Shown one piece after another: positions 18,777 to 26,544 of a stretch of DNA of 64,000 bases; within the stretch, counting starts at the first letter, position 1, and each line of letters begins with the position of its first letter. The translations under genes and the position numbers were made by a program. The stretch lies in the NCBI GenBank assembly GCA_022565665.1, contig JAIUMI010000002.1:207060-271059 (forward strand). Reading direction: 5' to 3'. The DNA is from Glycocaulis sp. (GTDB lineage: Bacteria > Pseudomonadota > Alphaproteobacteria > Caulobacterales > Maricaulaceae). The notes below the pieces were generated by a model, which was not told the origin of the DNA, ran no database searches, and was given only the letters and a program-made list of their open reading frames with translations.

Positions 18777-19013
18777 ATGGCGGCTCTTCCTCCCGAACTA
18801 CAGGTATTTGCAATCGCGCTGGCGGCCAGCCTGATCATTGGCCTGCCGGTGCGCATCGTTGGCTGGCGCGCCAGCGTCATTGCGGCGCGCGGTGTCTGGA
18901 GGCTGACCCGGCGCTACCGCATCTGGATCATGCTGATCGCGCTCATCGGTGTTCTGGCGGGCGCGTGGAGCTTTGACAGCGTACGCAGCCTGGTCTTCGG
19001 CTGGTTCGGCTAA
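18777..19013 (+). CDS. small two-helix inner membrane protein, unknown function
   Basis: 78 aa with two hydrophobic segments (about residues 9-28 and 50-66) joined by a basic loop GWRASVIAARGVWRLTRRYR, consistent with a positive-inside hairpin topology. A GAAGG-type ribosome-binding site is visible upstream. No family recognised. It lies between the small lipoprotein and the glycerophosphodiesterase, all on the plus strand. Confidence 0.6.
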   Translation: MAALPPELQVFAIALAASLIIGLPVRIVGWRASVIAARGVWRLTRRYRIWIMLIALIGVLAGAWSFDSVRSLVFGWFG

Positions 19014-19101
19014 GGCCTGCATCGCCGTCATTGAATTGTCACTGCCATGGCCGGACAAGGCGCGCTAACGTCCGGGCAATACAGCCATATCGGGGGTCAT
19101 C

Positions 19102-20133
19102 ATGCCGTTTCTGCGCACCAGCCTTGCCGCCTTCGCCGCTCTCGCCCTGGCCGGTTGCAGCCCGGCCTCCGAGCCGGAAGCGCCGGAAACACAGCCCGAA
19201 GCGGCCACCCCCTTTCCGACCCTGACCGGTGAGCTGCCGGCCATCGTCGCCCACCGGGGCGCGAGCGGGTATCTGCCTGAACACACCGAAGCGGCCTTCC
19301 AGCTGGCCTTCGACCAGGGCGCGGACATTCTTGAACCCGATCTGATGGTCTCGCGCGATGGTGTGCTGATCGTGCGCCACGACCCCTATCTCTCCACCAG
19401 TTCTGATGTCGCAGACCGGCCCGAATTTGCCGACCGCCGCCGCGAACTCATGGGCCGTGAGGACTGGTGGGTGATCGATTTCACCGCCGGGGAGCTGCAA
19501 TCGCTCAATGCGCGGCAGGTCTTCGAGGACCGCCCGCAGGAATATAATGACCAGTTCCCGATTATGACCTTCGGTGATTTTCTGGACATGGTCGACGCGA
19601 TGCAGGCACGCTGCAATTGCGACATCCCGGTCGAACCGGAAATCAAGCTGCCGGCAGAACATGCGGCCATGGGGCTTGATCCTCTGCCCATCCTGATCGC
19701 GGAGCTGGAGGCGCGCGGCCTCAATACCGAAGACTCGCTGGTTATCATCCAGTCATTCGATGCACCCTTCCTGGAGCGTCTGCGCCCGCTCACCCCGCTG
19801 CCTCTGGCCATGCTGCACTATGGTGATGCGCCGGGCGGGGACATGAACGGCTATTCGCTGGAACAGGTAGCGGAATTTGCCGATGCCATTGGCCCATATA
19901 AGGGCCTGCTGCTCAATCCTGACGGCTCCAGCACCGGCTATGTGGAGCGGGCCCACGCGCTGGGCCTTGTCGTTCATGCCTGGACCCACCGCGATGACCG
20001 GCCTTCAGTAATTGAAGGCGGAACCAGCGATGACGAGCTGCGCGCCCTGTTCGCGCTGGGCGTCGATGGGGTGTTCACCGATTTTCCCGATACGGCGGTG
20101 CGCATCCGCGACGACATGCTGCGCGGGGAATAG
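19102..20133 (+). CDS. glycerophosphodiester phosphodiesterase, lipoprotein
   Basis: 343-aa GDPD-family enzyme releasing sn-glycerol-3-phosphate from deacylated phospholipids. A lipobox ends at Cys19 (LALAGC), anchoring it in the envelope like GlpQ. Catalytic and metal motifs are present: IVAHRGASGYLPEHT with the paired His residues, ILEPDLMVSRDG, and VRHDPYLS. EPEIKLP and a late LVVHAWTHRDD complete the barrel. The start is the ATG after a GGGGG-containing leader. It precedes the Tat-exported oxidase by 60 nt. Confidence 0.92.
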   Translation: MPFLRTSLAAFAALALAGCSPASEPEAPETQPEAATPFPTLTGELPAIVAHRGASGYLPEHTEAAFQLAFDQGADILEPDLMVSRDGVLIVRHDPYLSTSSDVADRPEFADRRRELMGREDWWVIDFTAGELQSLNARQVFEDRPQEYNDQFPIMTFGDFLDMVDAMQARCNCDIPVEPEIKLPAEHAAMGLDPLPILIAELEARGLNTEDSLVIIQSFDAPFLERLRPLTPLPLAMLHYGDAPGGDMNGYSLEQVAEFADAIGPYKGLLLNPDGSSTGYVERAHALGLVVHAWTHRDDRPSVIEGGTSDDELRALFALGVDGVFTDFPDTAVRIRDDMLRGE

Positions 20134-20193
20134 ATTTTTCACGCCTGTGCGGGCAGGCTTCCTGCCGGATAACCGGCAGGGAACGCAAAACGC

Positions 20194-21333
20194 ATGGATC
20201 GCCGCTCGGCACTGAAACTGATCGCGGGCGCGGGGCTGGGCATGGGCGCCGCCCCGCTTGTCTCCGCGCGCACGCCTTCGCTCGATCAACCACCAAACTT
20301 CGTACCTGCCGACATCTCGCCCCGGCGCATTATCCGTCAGGTGGTGGGCCTGCGCCCGTTCCGCGAGCAAGGTTATGTGGTGCGCGCCGAGCGCTTTGAC
20401 CGGCGCAAGACGCTCGTTCACCATTACGGTCATGGCGGAGCGGGCGTGACCATGAGCTGGGGCACCGCCGTTGAGGCTGAGCGCGCACTTCTGGCCGCCA
20501 CCAATGAACGCTCTGTCGCCGTGCTGGGCTGCGGCGTGATCGGGCTGACCACCGCCCTGCTTCTGCGCCGCCGGGGCATGGACGTGACCATCTATGCCGA
20601 CGCGCTGCCGCCACACACCACGTCCAATATCGCAGGCGCGGTGTGGGGGCCGTCCAGCCTCTATCGCCGCCACGCGGTGGACGAGGCGTTTGTGGAGCGC
20701 TTCGTGACGGCGGCGCGCGTCAGCCAGCGCGCCTTCCAGCACTATGCCAACGATCCGCGCTACGGGGTGTACTGGCTGCGCCAGTATGATTTTTCCTTGC
20801 GCACGCCAGAAGGCGAGCGCACCCCATCTGTCCTGGATGATCTCTATCCCGGCCTCATCCGCCATACCGATCCTGACCGCTGGTTCGGCTATCCCAGCGT
20901 GGTTGAAAACCATGTACTGATGATCGATCCGGATATTTATCTGCGTGCCCTGATGGGCGATTTCGAGAATGCGGGCGGGCGCATCGTGACGGCCCGGTTC
21001 GAGGATGCGCGCGACATATCGCGGCTCTCCGAACGCGTGATTGTCAACTGCACCGGGCTCGGGGCACGTGAACTCTTCGGCGATGATGAGCTGCGGCCCA
21101 TGGCAGGCCAGCTGACCATGCTCCTGCCCCAGCCGGAGCTCGATTACGCCTATTCAGCCTTTGAGGGCGGGATACTCTACATGTTCCCGCGCAAGGGCTC
21201 TGTGGTGCTCGGCGGTACGACCGATCTGGATGTGGCCGATACTGTGCCGTCAGCGGAAGAAACCGCCCGCCAGCTGGAAGGCCATGCCCGGATTGCGCGG
21301 CGGCTTGCGGGGCTGGAGCGGGTAGGGGGTTAG
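20194..21333 (+). CDS. Tat-exported FAD-dependent D-amino-acid-oxidase-like protein, apparently circularly permuted
   Basis: 379 aa. A twin-arginine signal ([20 protein letters not shown]) indicates folded export. Residues about 51-98 hold the block that normally ends D-amino-acid oxidases (VGLRPFR..., then [17 protein letters not shown]). Only after this comes the FAD dinucleotide-binding motif [15 protein letters not shown] at about 110-124, followed by [16 protein letters not shown]. The protein stops shortly after [18 protein letters not shown], where the canonical enzyme would continue into its GxRPxR block. I read this as a circular permutation of the DAAO fold. Its stop overlaps the convergent purA stop by 4 nt. 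Confidence 0.85.
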   Translation: MDRRSALKLIAGAGLGMGAAPLVSARTPSLDQPPNFVPADISPRRIIRQVVGLRPFREQGYVVRAERFDRRKTLVHHYGHGGAGVTMSWGTAVEAERALLAATNERSVAVLGCGVIGLTTALLLRRRGMDVTIYADALPPHTTSNIAGAVWGPSSLYRRHAVDEAFVERFVTAARVSQRAFQHYANDPRYGVYWLRQYDFSLRTPEGERTPSVLDDLYPGLIRHTDPDRWFGYPSVVENHVLMIDPDIYLRALMGDFENAGGRIVTARFEDARDISRLSERVIVNCTGLGARELFGDDELRPMAGQLTMLLPQPELDYAYSAFEGGILYMFPRKGSVVLGGTTDLDVADTVPSAEETARQLEGHARIARRLAGLERVGG

Positions 21334-22622
21334 GGCGCTTTGAATGGATCCTGCATCAGGATCACGTCCTCGCGTTCCGGGCTGGTGGAGACCATGGCCA
21401 CGGGCGTTTCGATCAGCTCCTCGATCCGGCGCACATACTTGACCGCCTCGGCCGGCAGATCGGCCCAGGAGCGCGCGCCTTTCGTGGAGCCGCTCCACCC
21501 TTCCATCTCTTCATATACGGGCTTCACGCGCGCCTGTTCGGCCGTGGAGGCGGGCAGACGGTCAATGACTTTCCCGTCCAGCTCGTAGGCGACGCAGACT
21601 TTCAGCGTTTCAAAGCCGTCCAGCACATCAAGCTTGGTCAGGACGATGCCATTGAGCCCGTTGATCTTGGCCGACTGGCGCACCAGCACGGCATCGAACC
21701 AGCCGCAGCGGCGCTGACGGGCGGTGACGGTGCCGAACTCGTGGCCCTTCTCCCCGATCAGGCGCCCGGTCTCGTCGGTCAGCTCGGTCGGGAACGGGCC
21801 TTCGCCGACGCGCGTGGTGTAGGCCTTCACAATGCCAAGCACATAGCCCGTCTTGCCAGGGCCGACACCCGTACCGGCAGCGGCCTGACCTGCCACCGTG
21901 TTGGAGCTGGTGACGAAGGGATAGGTGCCATGATCGACATCGAGGAAGGCACCCTGCGCGCCTTCGAACAGCACTTTCTGGCCATCGGCGATCGCCTCGT
22001 CCAGCAGACGCCAGACCGGCGCGGCATAGGGCAGGATTTTCGGCGCGATCTCCAGAAGCGAAGCCACCAGCTCGTCCGCGGAATATTCCGCCTCGCCATA
22101 GCCCCGGCGCAGCGCGTTATGGTGATGGAGCAGGTCGGCAATGCGCGCGCGCAGGCCCTTTTCGTCGGCCAGATCAATGACGCGCACTGCCCGGCGGCCC
22201 ACCTTGTCCTCATAGGCAGGTCCGATACCGCGGCGCGTGGTGCCGATCTTCATGCCGTCATCGCGATTCTCGCGGAAGCCATCAAGGTCGCGGTGGACAG
22301 GCAGGATGAGGGCGGCGGTCTCGGCGATCTTGACCAGGCCGGGCGTGACCGCCACGCCTTGCGCACGGACCTTCTCCACCTCGGCGAGGAAGGCCCAGGG
22401 GTCGATCACCACACCGTTGCCAAGAAGCGAGAGCTTTCCGCGCACCACGCCGGACGGCATGAGCGAGAGCTTGTAGGTGATCCCATCGACAACGAGCGTG
22501 TGGCCGGCATTGTGACCGCCCTGGAAGCGTGCCACCACATCTGCCCTGAGGGACAGCCAGTCCACGATCTTGCCCTTGCCCTCGTCACCCCACTGGGCGC
22601 CGACGACGACTACATTGGCCAT
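21330..22622 (-). CDS. purA: adenylosuccinate synthetase
   Basis: 430-aa GTP-dependent enzyme converting IMP and aspartate to adenylosuccinate in AMP synthesis. It begins [20 protein letters not shown] with the P-loop-like GDEGKGK, then GGHNAGHT with the catalytic His. [13 protein letters not shown] and the C-terminal GTP/aspartate loop [12 protein letters not shown] are also present. The ATG at 22622 is used; codons further upstream to 22682 are outside the family alignment. The TAA stop shares 4 nt with the oxidase gene on the other strand. Confidence 0.98.
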   Translation of the reverse strand: MANVVVVGAQWGDEGKGKIVDWLSLRADVVARFQGGHNAGHTLVVDGITYKLSLMPSGVVRGKLSLLGNGVVIDPWAFLAEVEKVRAQGVAVTPGLVKIAETAALILPVHRDLDGFRENRDDGMKIGTTRRGIGPAYEDKVGRRAVRVIDLADEKGLRARIADLLHHHNALRRGYGEAEYSADELVASLLEIAPKILPYAAPVWRLLDEAIADGQKVLFEGAQGAFLDVDHGTYPFVTSSNTVAGQAAAGTGVGPGKTGYVLGIVKAYTTRVGEGPFPTELTDETGRLIGEKGHEFGTVTARQRRCGWFDAVLVRQSAKINGLNGIVLTKLDVLDGFETLKVCVAYELDGKVIDRLPASTAEQARVKPVYEEMEGWSGSTKGARSWADLPAEAVKYVRRIEELIETPVAMVSTSPEREDVILMQDPFKAP

Positions 22623-22746
22623 GAGAGTAGCTCCGCTGGATTTGCGGAATGATGGCTTAAACGCCCCTTGGCACCGGGGCAAGCCTGCTTGGCCGCTGGC
22701 CCTGAATCAGGTTTGCCTCTTACCCGTGACAGACATGGAGAAAGAT

Positions 22747-23322
22747 ATGAAATTCCGTATCCGGACTATTGTCCCGGCAATCGCAGGCAGCGTGCTGATG
22801 GCGTCAGGGGCCAGCGCGCAGTGCGATACCAGCCAGCTGGAAGAGCTCGCTTTCGTCAATGGCAGCTGGAACGCCTATGCATGGGACGGCAGCTTTGCCG
22901 GTCAGCGCTATTTCGTGCTGGACGCGGATGGCTGCGGCGCGGTGGAACTAGCGGTTGAGGACGAGATGTTCAGCCCGCACCGCAATCTCGGCCTTAACAG
23001 CCAGGAAGGTCTGTGGATCGAGCGCGGCATCATGGATGGTGCCAGCGTGGAGATGTCCGGCCCGCTCGGCGCGGACGGTGTGCTGGCCATGGAGGGCCTG
23101 CTGACCGAAACGGATGGACGCGAGATGCCGGTGCGGGCCAGCTGGGCGGCGCGCGATGACGGCACGATGATCCACAAGCAGGAAATCCGTTATGACAGCG
23201 ACCGGACGTGGAGCATTTTGCGGGCCTATACCTATGTCCGGCCCGGGAACGACCCCAACGGAGCCGAACCCGGCATGAACGCCATGGGGCCGGAGCTGGG
23301 CGAGGACGCGTTCGGGGACTAG
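22747..23322 (+). CDS. secreted protein of unknown function
   Basis: 191 aa with a signal peptide (MKFRIRTIVPAIAGSVLMAS, cleavage likely after GASAQ). The mature part is beta-rich and resembles lipocalin-like or DUF1579-like single-domain proteins: FVNGSWNAYAWDG at the start and VRASWAARDDGTMIHKQEIR near the end. This resemblance is weak. The ATG at 22747 has GGAG 6 nt upstream; a Met four codons earlier has no proper site. The stop overlaps the convergent pagL-like gene through CTAG. Confidence 0.7.
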   Translation: MKFRIRTIVPAIAGSVLMASGASAQCDTSQLEELAFVNGSWNAYAWDGSFAGQRYFVLDADGCGAVELAVEDEMFSPHRNLGLNSQEGLWIERGIMDGASVEMSGPLGADGVLAMEGLLTETDGREMPVRASWAARDDGTMIHKQEIRYDSDRTWSILRAYTYVRPGNDPNGAEPGMNAMGPELGEDAFGD

Positions 23323-23879
23323 CGCCCGAAGCGCCAGGAGATGCGCGCGCCGATCTCGTCGAGGCCCTGATTGCGGCCCTGTCCGAGTATCTGGCCGTTG
23401 GAGAAGTGCTCGTAATACACTCCCACGGCGAGATGGCGCGTCACGGCATAATCCAGCCCGATCTGGGTGTGGAACAGATAGCGTGAACCCAGGAGCGCGC
23501 GCGTCTCAGCCAGCCGGATGCGCACCGGATCGTCGGGCGGCAGGTCGGAGATATCCAGCGCGCCATCGTGATAGGCGATGCCAAGGCCCAGATCGAGCGA
23601 CCAGTTCTCGGTGAAATTGCCCGTCCATAACAGGCCGGCCGCACCCAGATTGGTCAGCCCGTCGGAATTGAACGAACCATAGAGATAAGGGCGCGGTGAA
23701 AAGGCGAAGGAGAGCAGGTCCGGGCTGTCAAGGACGATCTGCCCGGTAATCTGGACGCCCGTCTCGGTATTGTTGTGCAGGTCATGACCCGCCACGCCGA
23801 GCCGCAGCTCGCTGATCTGGGCGTGAGCCGGACCAGCCATCAGCAAAAGGCCCGTACAGGCAAGAAAAGCAGCGCGCAT
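23319..23879 (-). CDS. pagL: PagL-like lipid A 3-O-deacylase (acyloxyacyl hydrolase family)
   Basis: 186-aa outer-membrane beta-barrel with signal peptide (MRAAFLACTGLLLMAGPAHA). The diagnostic catalytic block is near the C-terminus: YYEHFSNGQILGQGRNQGLD, where His and Ser of EHFSN match the PagL dyad and the NxGLD/N part follows as in the family. It ends with ISWRFGR, an aromatic-terminated barrel strand. It would remove the 3-linked acyl chain of lipid A at the cell surface, altering envelope charge and immunogenic properties. Two upstream in-frame starts exist but the signal peptide fixes the ATG at 23879. Confidence 0.85.
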   Translation of the reverse strand: MRAAFLACTGLLLMAGPAHAQISELRLGVAGHDLHNNTETGVQITGQIVLDSPDLLSFAFSPRPYLYGSFNSDGLTNLGAAGLLWTGNFTENWSLDLGLGIAYHDGALDISDLPPDDPVRIRLAETRALLGSRYLFHTQIGLDYAVTRHLAVGVYYEHFSNGQILGQGRNQGLDEIGARISWRFGR

Positions 23880-24184
23880 GGATAATCCCCCAAGGACAAG
23901 CTGCGCGCACCTTATGGCGTAACGCGGATCAGGAAAAGCGGGAGATGCGGGGACGGTGTGGGACCCGCCGCGGAGCCGCGCTGGCGCTCCATCGCCCCCC
24001 TCAGTGCGATTTATGTGCCGCGCTGGGACATCCGGGCGGATCCCGGCCCACACCCCGCAAGAATGATGCTGGCAGAGCGTGTGCCGCCGGGTGGTCAGGG
24101 CCCGGCTCCTACCTGGTTAGGGGCAAAGCGTGGCGGTACGGGTTCACGAATGGGGCAATTGCGCGGCGCGGCAGAAAGCCGGGC
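23880..24184. other. intergenic stretch without a recognised gene
   Basis: 305 bp between the pagL-like start and the DUF3299 stop, both on the minus strand. It should contain the pagL promoter next to 23880. No open reading frame with a plausible ribosome-binding site, no clear hairpin terminator and no repeat copy was found. Confidence 0.5.
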
Positions 24185-24712
24185 TCAGGGCCGGTAGGGC
24201 GTGATGGAGTCAAGCTCGAGCGTATAGGCCACAGCCGCAAGATCGGTGTCCTGACGCTGGATGCGCATGACGCCCTCAGCAAAGACCGGGTCCCACAGGC
24301 CTGCCACCTCTATCGGTTCGGAGGTTTCCACATAGACCAGCTGGTTGGGCGGGGGCGGCGGCACGTGAATGCATGCACCCACATAGGGCACCAGCAGGAA
24401 GCGGCTGACCCGCCCACCGGAGAAGAAATCAAAGGGCAGGATATAGCCGCCAAGGCGCACGCGCTCGCCATCGAGCTCCTCGACCACGGCAAAGCTCATG
24501 ATCTGGGGAAACTGCTCGGTGCCGAAATGATCAAACCCCATCTCGACAGCCTGCATCTGCTGCAGGCGGGCAAGCCTTTGTGCCTCGCCTTCGGGCAGGA
24601 GATCAGCCCAGGTCAGCGAGCGCGCATCACCAGCGTTTCCGGCCGAAGCGGGCGGAGCTGCCAGCGCGATGGCCAGCACCAGACAGGGCAGAAGGGCGCG
24701 CAACAGGGTCAT
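24185..24712 (-). CDS. DUF3299 domain-containing secreted protein
   Basis: 175 aa with signal peptide (MTLLRALLPCLVLAIALAAP) and the DUF3299 signature: LGGYILPFDF, then LLVPYVGACIHVPPPPPNQ with its conserved Cys-His and proline run. The family is often encoded beside zinc-handling genes, and here it follows the zrgA and ZIP genes. It has its own candidate Zur operator 50 nt upstream. A protective or metal-delivery role in the periplasm is inferred from context only. The ATG at 24712 is preferred to the in-frame start at 24748, which would place a basic extension before the signal peptide. Confidence 0.85.
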   Translation of the reverse strand: MTLLRALLPCLVLAIALAAPPASAGNAGDARSLTWADLLPEGEAQRLARLQQMQAVEMGFDHFGTEQFPQIMSFAVVEELDGERVRLGGYILPFDFFSGGRVSRFLLVPYVGACIHVPPPPPNQLVYVETSEPIEVAGLWDPVFAEGVMRIQRQDTDLAAVAYTLELDSITPYRP

Positions 24713-24761
24713 GCGCGCAAATGTGTGGTGCAGGACCTGCCGGAGCAAGTCCCGCTAACAC

Positions 24762-24774
24762 GTTATAGTATAAC
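24762..24774. promoter_or_regulatory. predicted Zur operator upstream of the DUF3299 gene
   Basis: Perfect 13-bp palindrome GTTATAGTATAAC. The GTTATAnTATAAC core matches the known proteobacterial Zur box as I recall it. On the minus strand it overlaps a good -10 (TATACT), as expected for a repressor site. It lies between the zrgA stop and the DUF3299 start. Confidence 0.75.
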
Positions 24775-24781
24775 ACCAATC

Positions 24782-25522
24782 CTAGCGGATGGAGAGCCGC
24801 GAGGCAGACGGCGTTAGCGTTCCCGAGGCCGCACGCGTACCGTCGAAGAACTGCACATTGACCCGCTCAAGACGCTCAAATGCCTCGAACAGGGCAGCAG
24901 TGTCGATGGCGGTCAGGCGCGCCGGGCTGGCGCAGGTGAAGCCCCAGGTCACAAACCCGTCCGAATAACGCCCGCCATGGCTATGGCCGTGATCGTGAGA
25001 GTGCCCGTGGCTGTGCCCATGATCATGGTCATGATCATCGTGCCCGTGATGGTGATCATCACCGGCGCCGTGATGATAATCCTCATGCTCGTGATCATCG
25101 CCGTGATGGTGATGATCATCGTCATGGGCGTGACCGTGGTCGTGATCATGGGGATGATTGTCACCATGCGCACCGTGCTCATCATCTGCGGCAGGCGCAT
25201 CGGCCAGCGGGAAGCCTTCCAGCTCCACGCTGTCAAACACGCATCCCGCTTCCGAATTGAAGGCCGGCCAGGCCCCGTCACGCAGGGCATTCTTGGCCGC
25301 CCTGACCAGCGCCGCTTCGGCCTCGTTGCGCGGTGCGCGCTCGAACCCGGCCAGATTGTAGAGCGGGCTCTCCAGCTCGGCGAGCAGCGTGCCATCAGAA
25401 TCGAGCGCGATGGCCAGCTCGGCAAGGCCGTGCACATGGGCGCCAGCCTGGCGCGGCTCGTCAGCCAGCGCAGCCGGTGCGGCAGAGGCCATGAGAAGGG
25501 CGGCGATGCAAGAGCGTTTCAT
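24782..25522 (-). CDS. zrgA: histidine-rich zinc-binding periplasmic protein, ZrgA family (DUF2796)
   Basis: 246 aa. Signal peptide MKRSCIAALLMASAAPAALA, then the DUF2796 opening QAGAHVHGLAELAIALD. Residues about 105-190 form a long Asp/His/Gly-rich loop (clusters such as DHDHGHAHDDDHHHHGDD) that must bind several zinc ions. The C-terminal part VTWGFTCASPARL is conserved in the family. ZrgA works with zinc uptake in other proteobacteria. Here it lies 41 nt after the ZIP gene rather than beside a ZnuABC transporter. The loop is encoded by imperfect CAT/GAT triplet repeats, so its length may vary between strains. Confidence 0.9.
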   Translation of the reverse strand: MKRSCIAALLMASAAPAALADEPRQAGAHVHGLAELAIALDSDGTLLAELESPLYNLAGFERAPRNEAEAALVRAAKNALRDGAWPAFNSEAGCVFDSVELEGFPLADAPAADDEHGAHGDNHPHDHDHGHAHDDDHHHHGDDHEHEDYHHGAGDDHHHGHDDHDHDHGHSHGHSHDHGHSHGGRYSDGFVTWGFTCASPARLTAIDTAALFEAFERLERVNVQFFDGTRAASGTLTPSASRLSIR

Positions 25523-25563
25523 GACGTATCTCCCTTATCTGAAAAAGGCGCGGGCGACAGTGC

Positions 25564-26418
25564 TCAGTCCGCGCCCTGACGGTTCGATGATGGCCCGCCG
25601 ACAGGGCCGAAATGCGGCGAGAGCCACGCCAGCTCTTCAGAGCCGTGATGATCGTGCTCGTGATCATGATGGTGGTGGTGATGACTATGATGATCATGCC
25701 CGGCTTTGTGCGCGGCTGTCAGGCCGGTTGCCGCTACAATCCCCAGCGCCACCATGGGCGCCGCACGGCGCAGACCGCCGGAGCGGGCATGGCTGAACAG
25801 ATGCGCCGCCGAGACGTGGATCATGACGCCGGCCGCCAGCCCCAGAAGCGCAGCCACCAGGGCGGGCGAGAGCGCACCGGCAAAGGGCGCTGTACCGGCG
25901 GCGAACAGGAGAGTGGAAAGCCCGGCAGCGATCAACGACCAGAGCATGGCGCGCCCGTCAGACAGGCCCGCACGCTGCAGCAGGATGAAGCACACGGCAG
26001 CGTCTGCTGGCTTGTGCAGCAGCAGCCCTGCCCCGGCGGCCAGGCCACTGAAGGAGTCCGAGGCAAACGCGATGGTATAGGTCAGCCCGTCCAGCCCGGC
26101 GTGGATGGCGATGGCGAACACCGGCGCCATGGCTGCGGCCCTGTCGGCGTCTCCGGCAAACCGGCGCACGGCGCGGTGCAGGACGAAGCCGAGGCCGAGA
26201 CCCCCGGCGACCATCCACAGCGCGATCTGTGAGCCTTCCATCGCTTCGGGAATGAGGTGGAGCACTGCAATCGTCAGCAGGAGGCCGGCTGCGAACGCCG
26301 CCATGAGCGGGGAATGCGCGCGCGTGAACCCAGCGGCAAAGCGCAGGCCGAGCAGCGTCGCCATCACCACGCCGGTGGCGAGCAGGGCAAACACGAGGGT
26401 GAGCAGTGCGGGGCTCAA
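25564..26418 (-). CDS. ZIP family zinc/metal transporter
   Basis: 284-aa inner-membrane transporter with about eight hydrophobic segments. The ZIP metal-binding helices are visible: AVLHLIPEAMEGS in one, and IAIHAGLDGLTY with LLLHKPADAAVCF in the next pair. A His-rich stretch near the C-terminus (AHKAGHDHHSHHHHHHDHEH) is likely a metal-capture segment. A predicted Zur site lies 32 nt upstream and zrgA follows, so zinc is the likeliest substrate. The ATG at 26418 starts directly in the first membrane segment. Confidence 0.9.
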   Translation of the reverse strand: MSPALLTLVFALLATGVVMATLLGLRFAAGFTRAHSPLMAAFAAGLLLTIAVLHLIPEAMEGSQIALWMVAGGLGLGFVLHRAVRRFAGDADRAAAMAPVFAIAIHAGLDGLTYTIAFASDSFSGLAAGAGLLLHKPADAAVCFILLQRAGLSDGRAMLWSLIAAGLSTLLFAAGTAPFAGALSPALVAALLGLAAGVMIHVSAAHLFSHARSGGLRRAAPMVALGIVAATGLTAAHKAGHDHHSHHHHHHDHEHDHHGSEELAWLSPHFGPVGGPSSNRQGAD

Positions 26419-26449
26419 GAAGGCTCCAAACCGGCCGCGAGGCCGCAGC

Positions 26450-26462
26450 GTTATTTTGTAAC
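26450..26462. promoter_or_regulatory. candidate second Zur operator upstream of the ZIP gene
   Basis: GTTATTTTGTAAC: the outer GTTA/TAAC half-sites and 13-bp length match the palindrome at 24762-24774, but the centre is not symmetric. It lies 32 bp from the ZIP start, in promoter position. Confidence 0.5.
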
Positions 26463-26544
26463 AAGGTCTGGATTTAGCGGTTCAGCCTCGCCATGGCAAG
26501 GCGGGAAGCAGAAAACCGGCGGAGGCCGCCAGTGCGAGGCGCGT

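Noticed and set aside
20194-21333. Possible frameshift or fusion artefact explaining the odd domain order of the oxidase
   Set aside because: The frame is open throughout, the Tat signal is correctly placed, and both blocks are well conserved without a break, so a true permuted gene is more likely.
24977-25170. Dense short repeats of GATCAT/CATGAT type, looking like a tandem array
   Set aside because: They are codon repeats for the Asp/His-rich loop of zrgA on the minus strand; not a CRISPR array or satellite.
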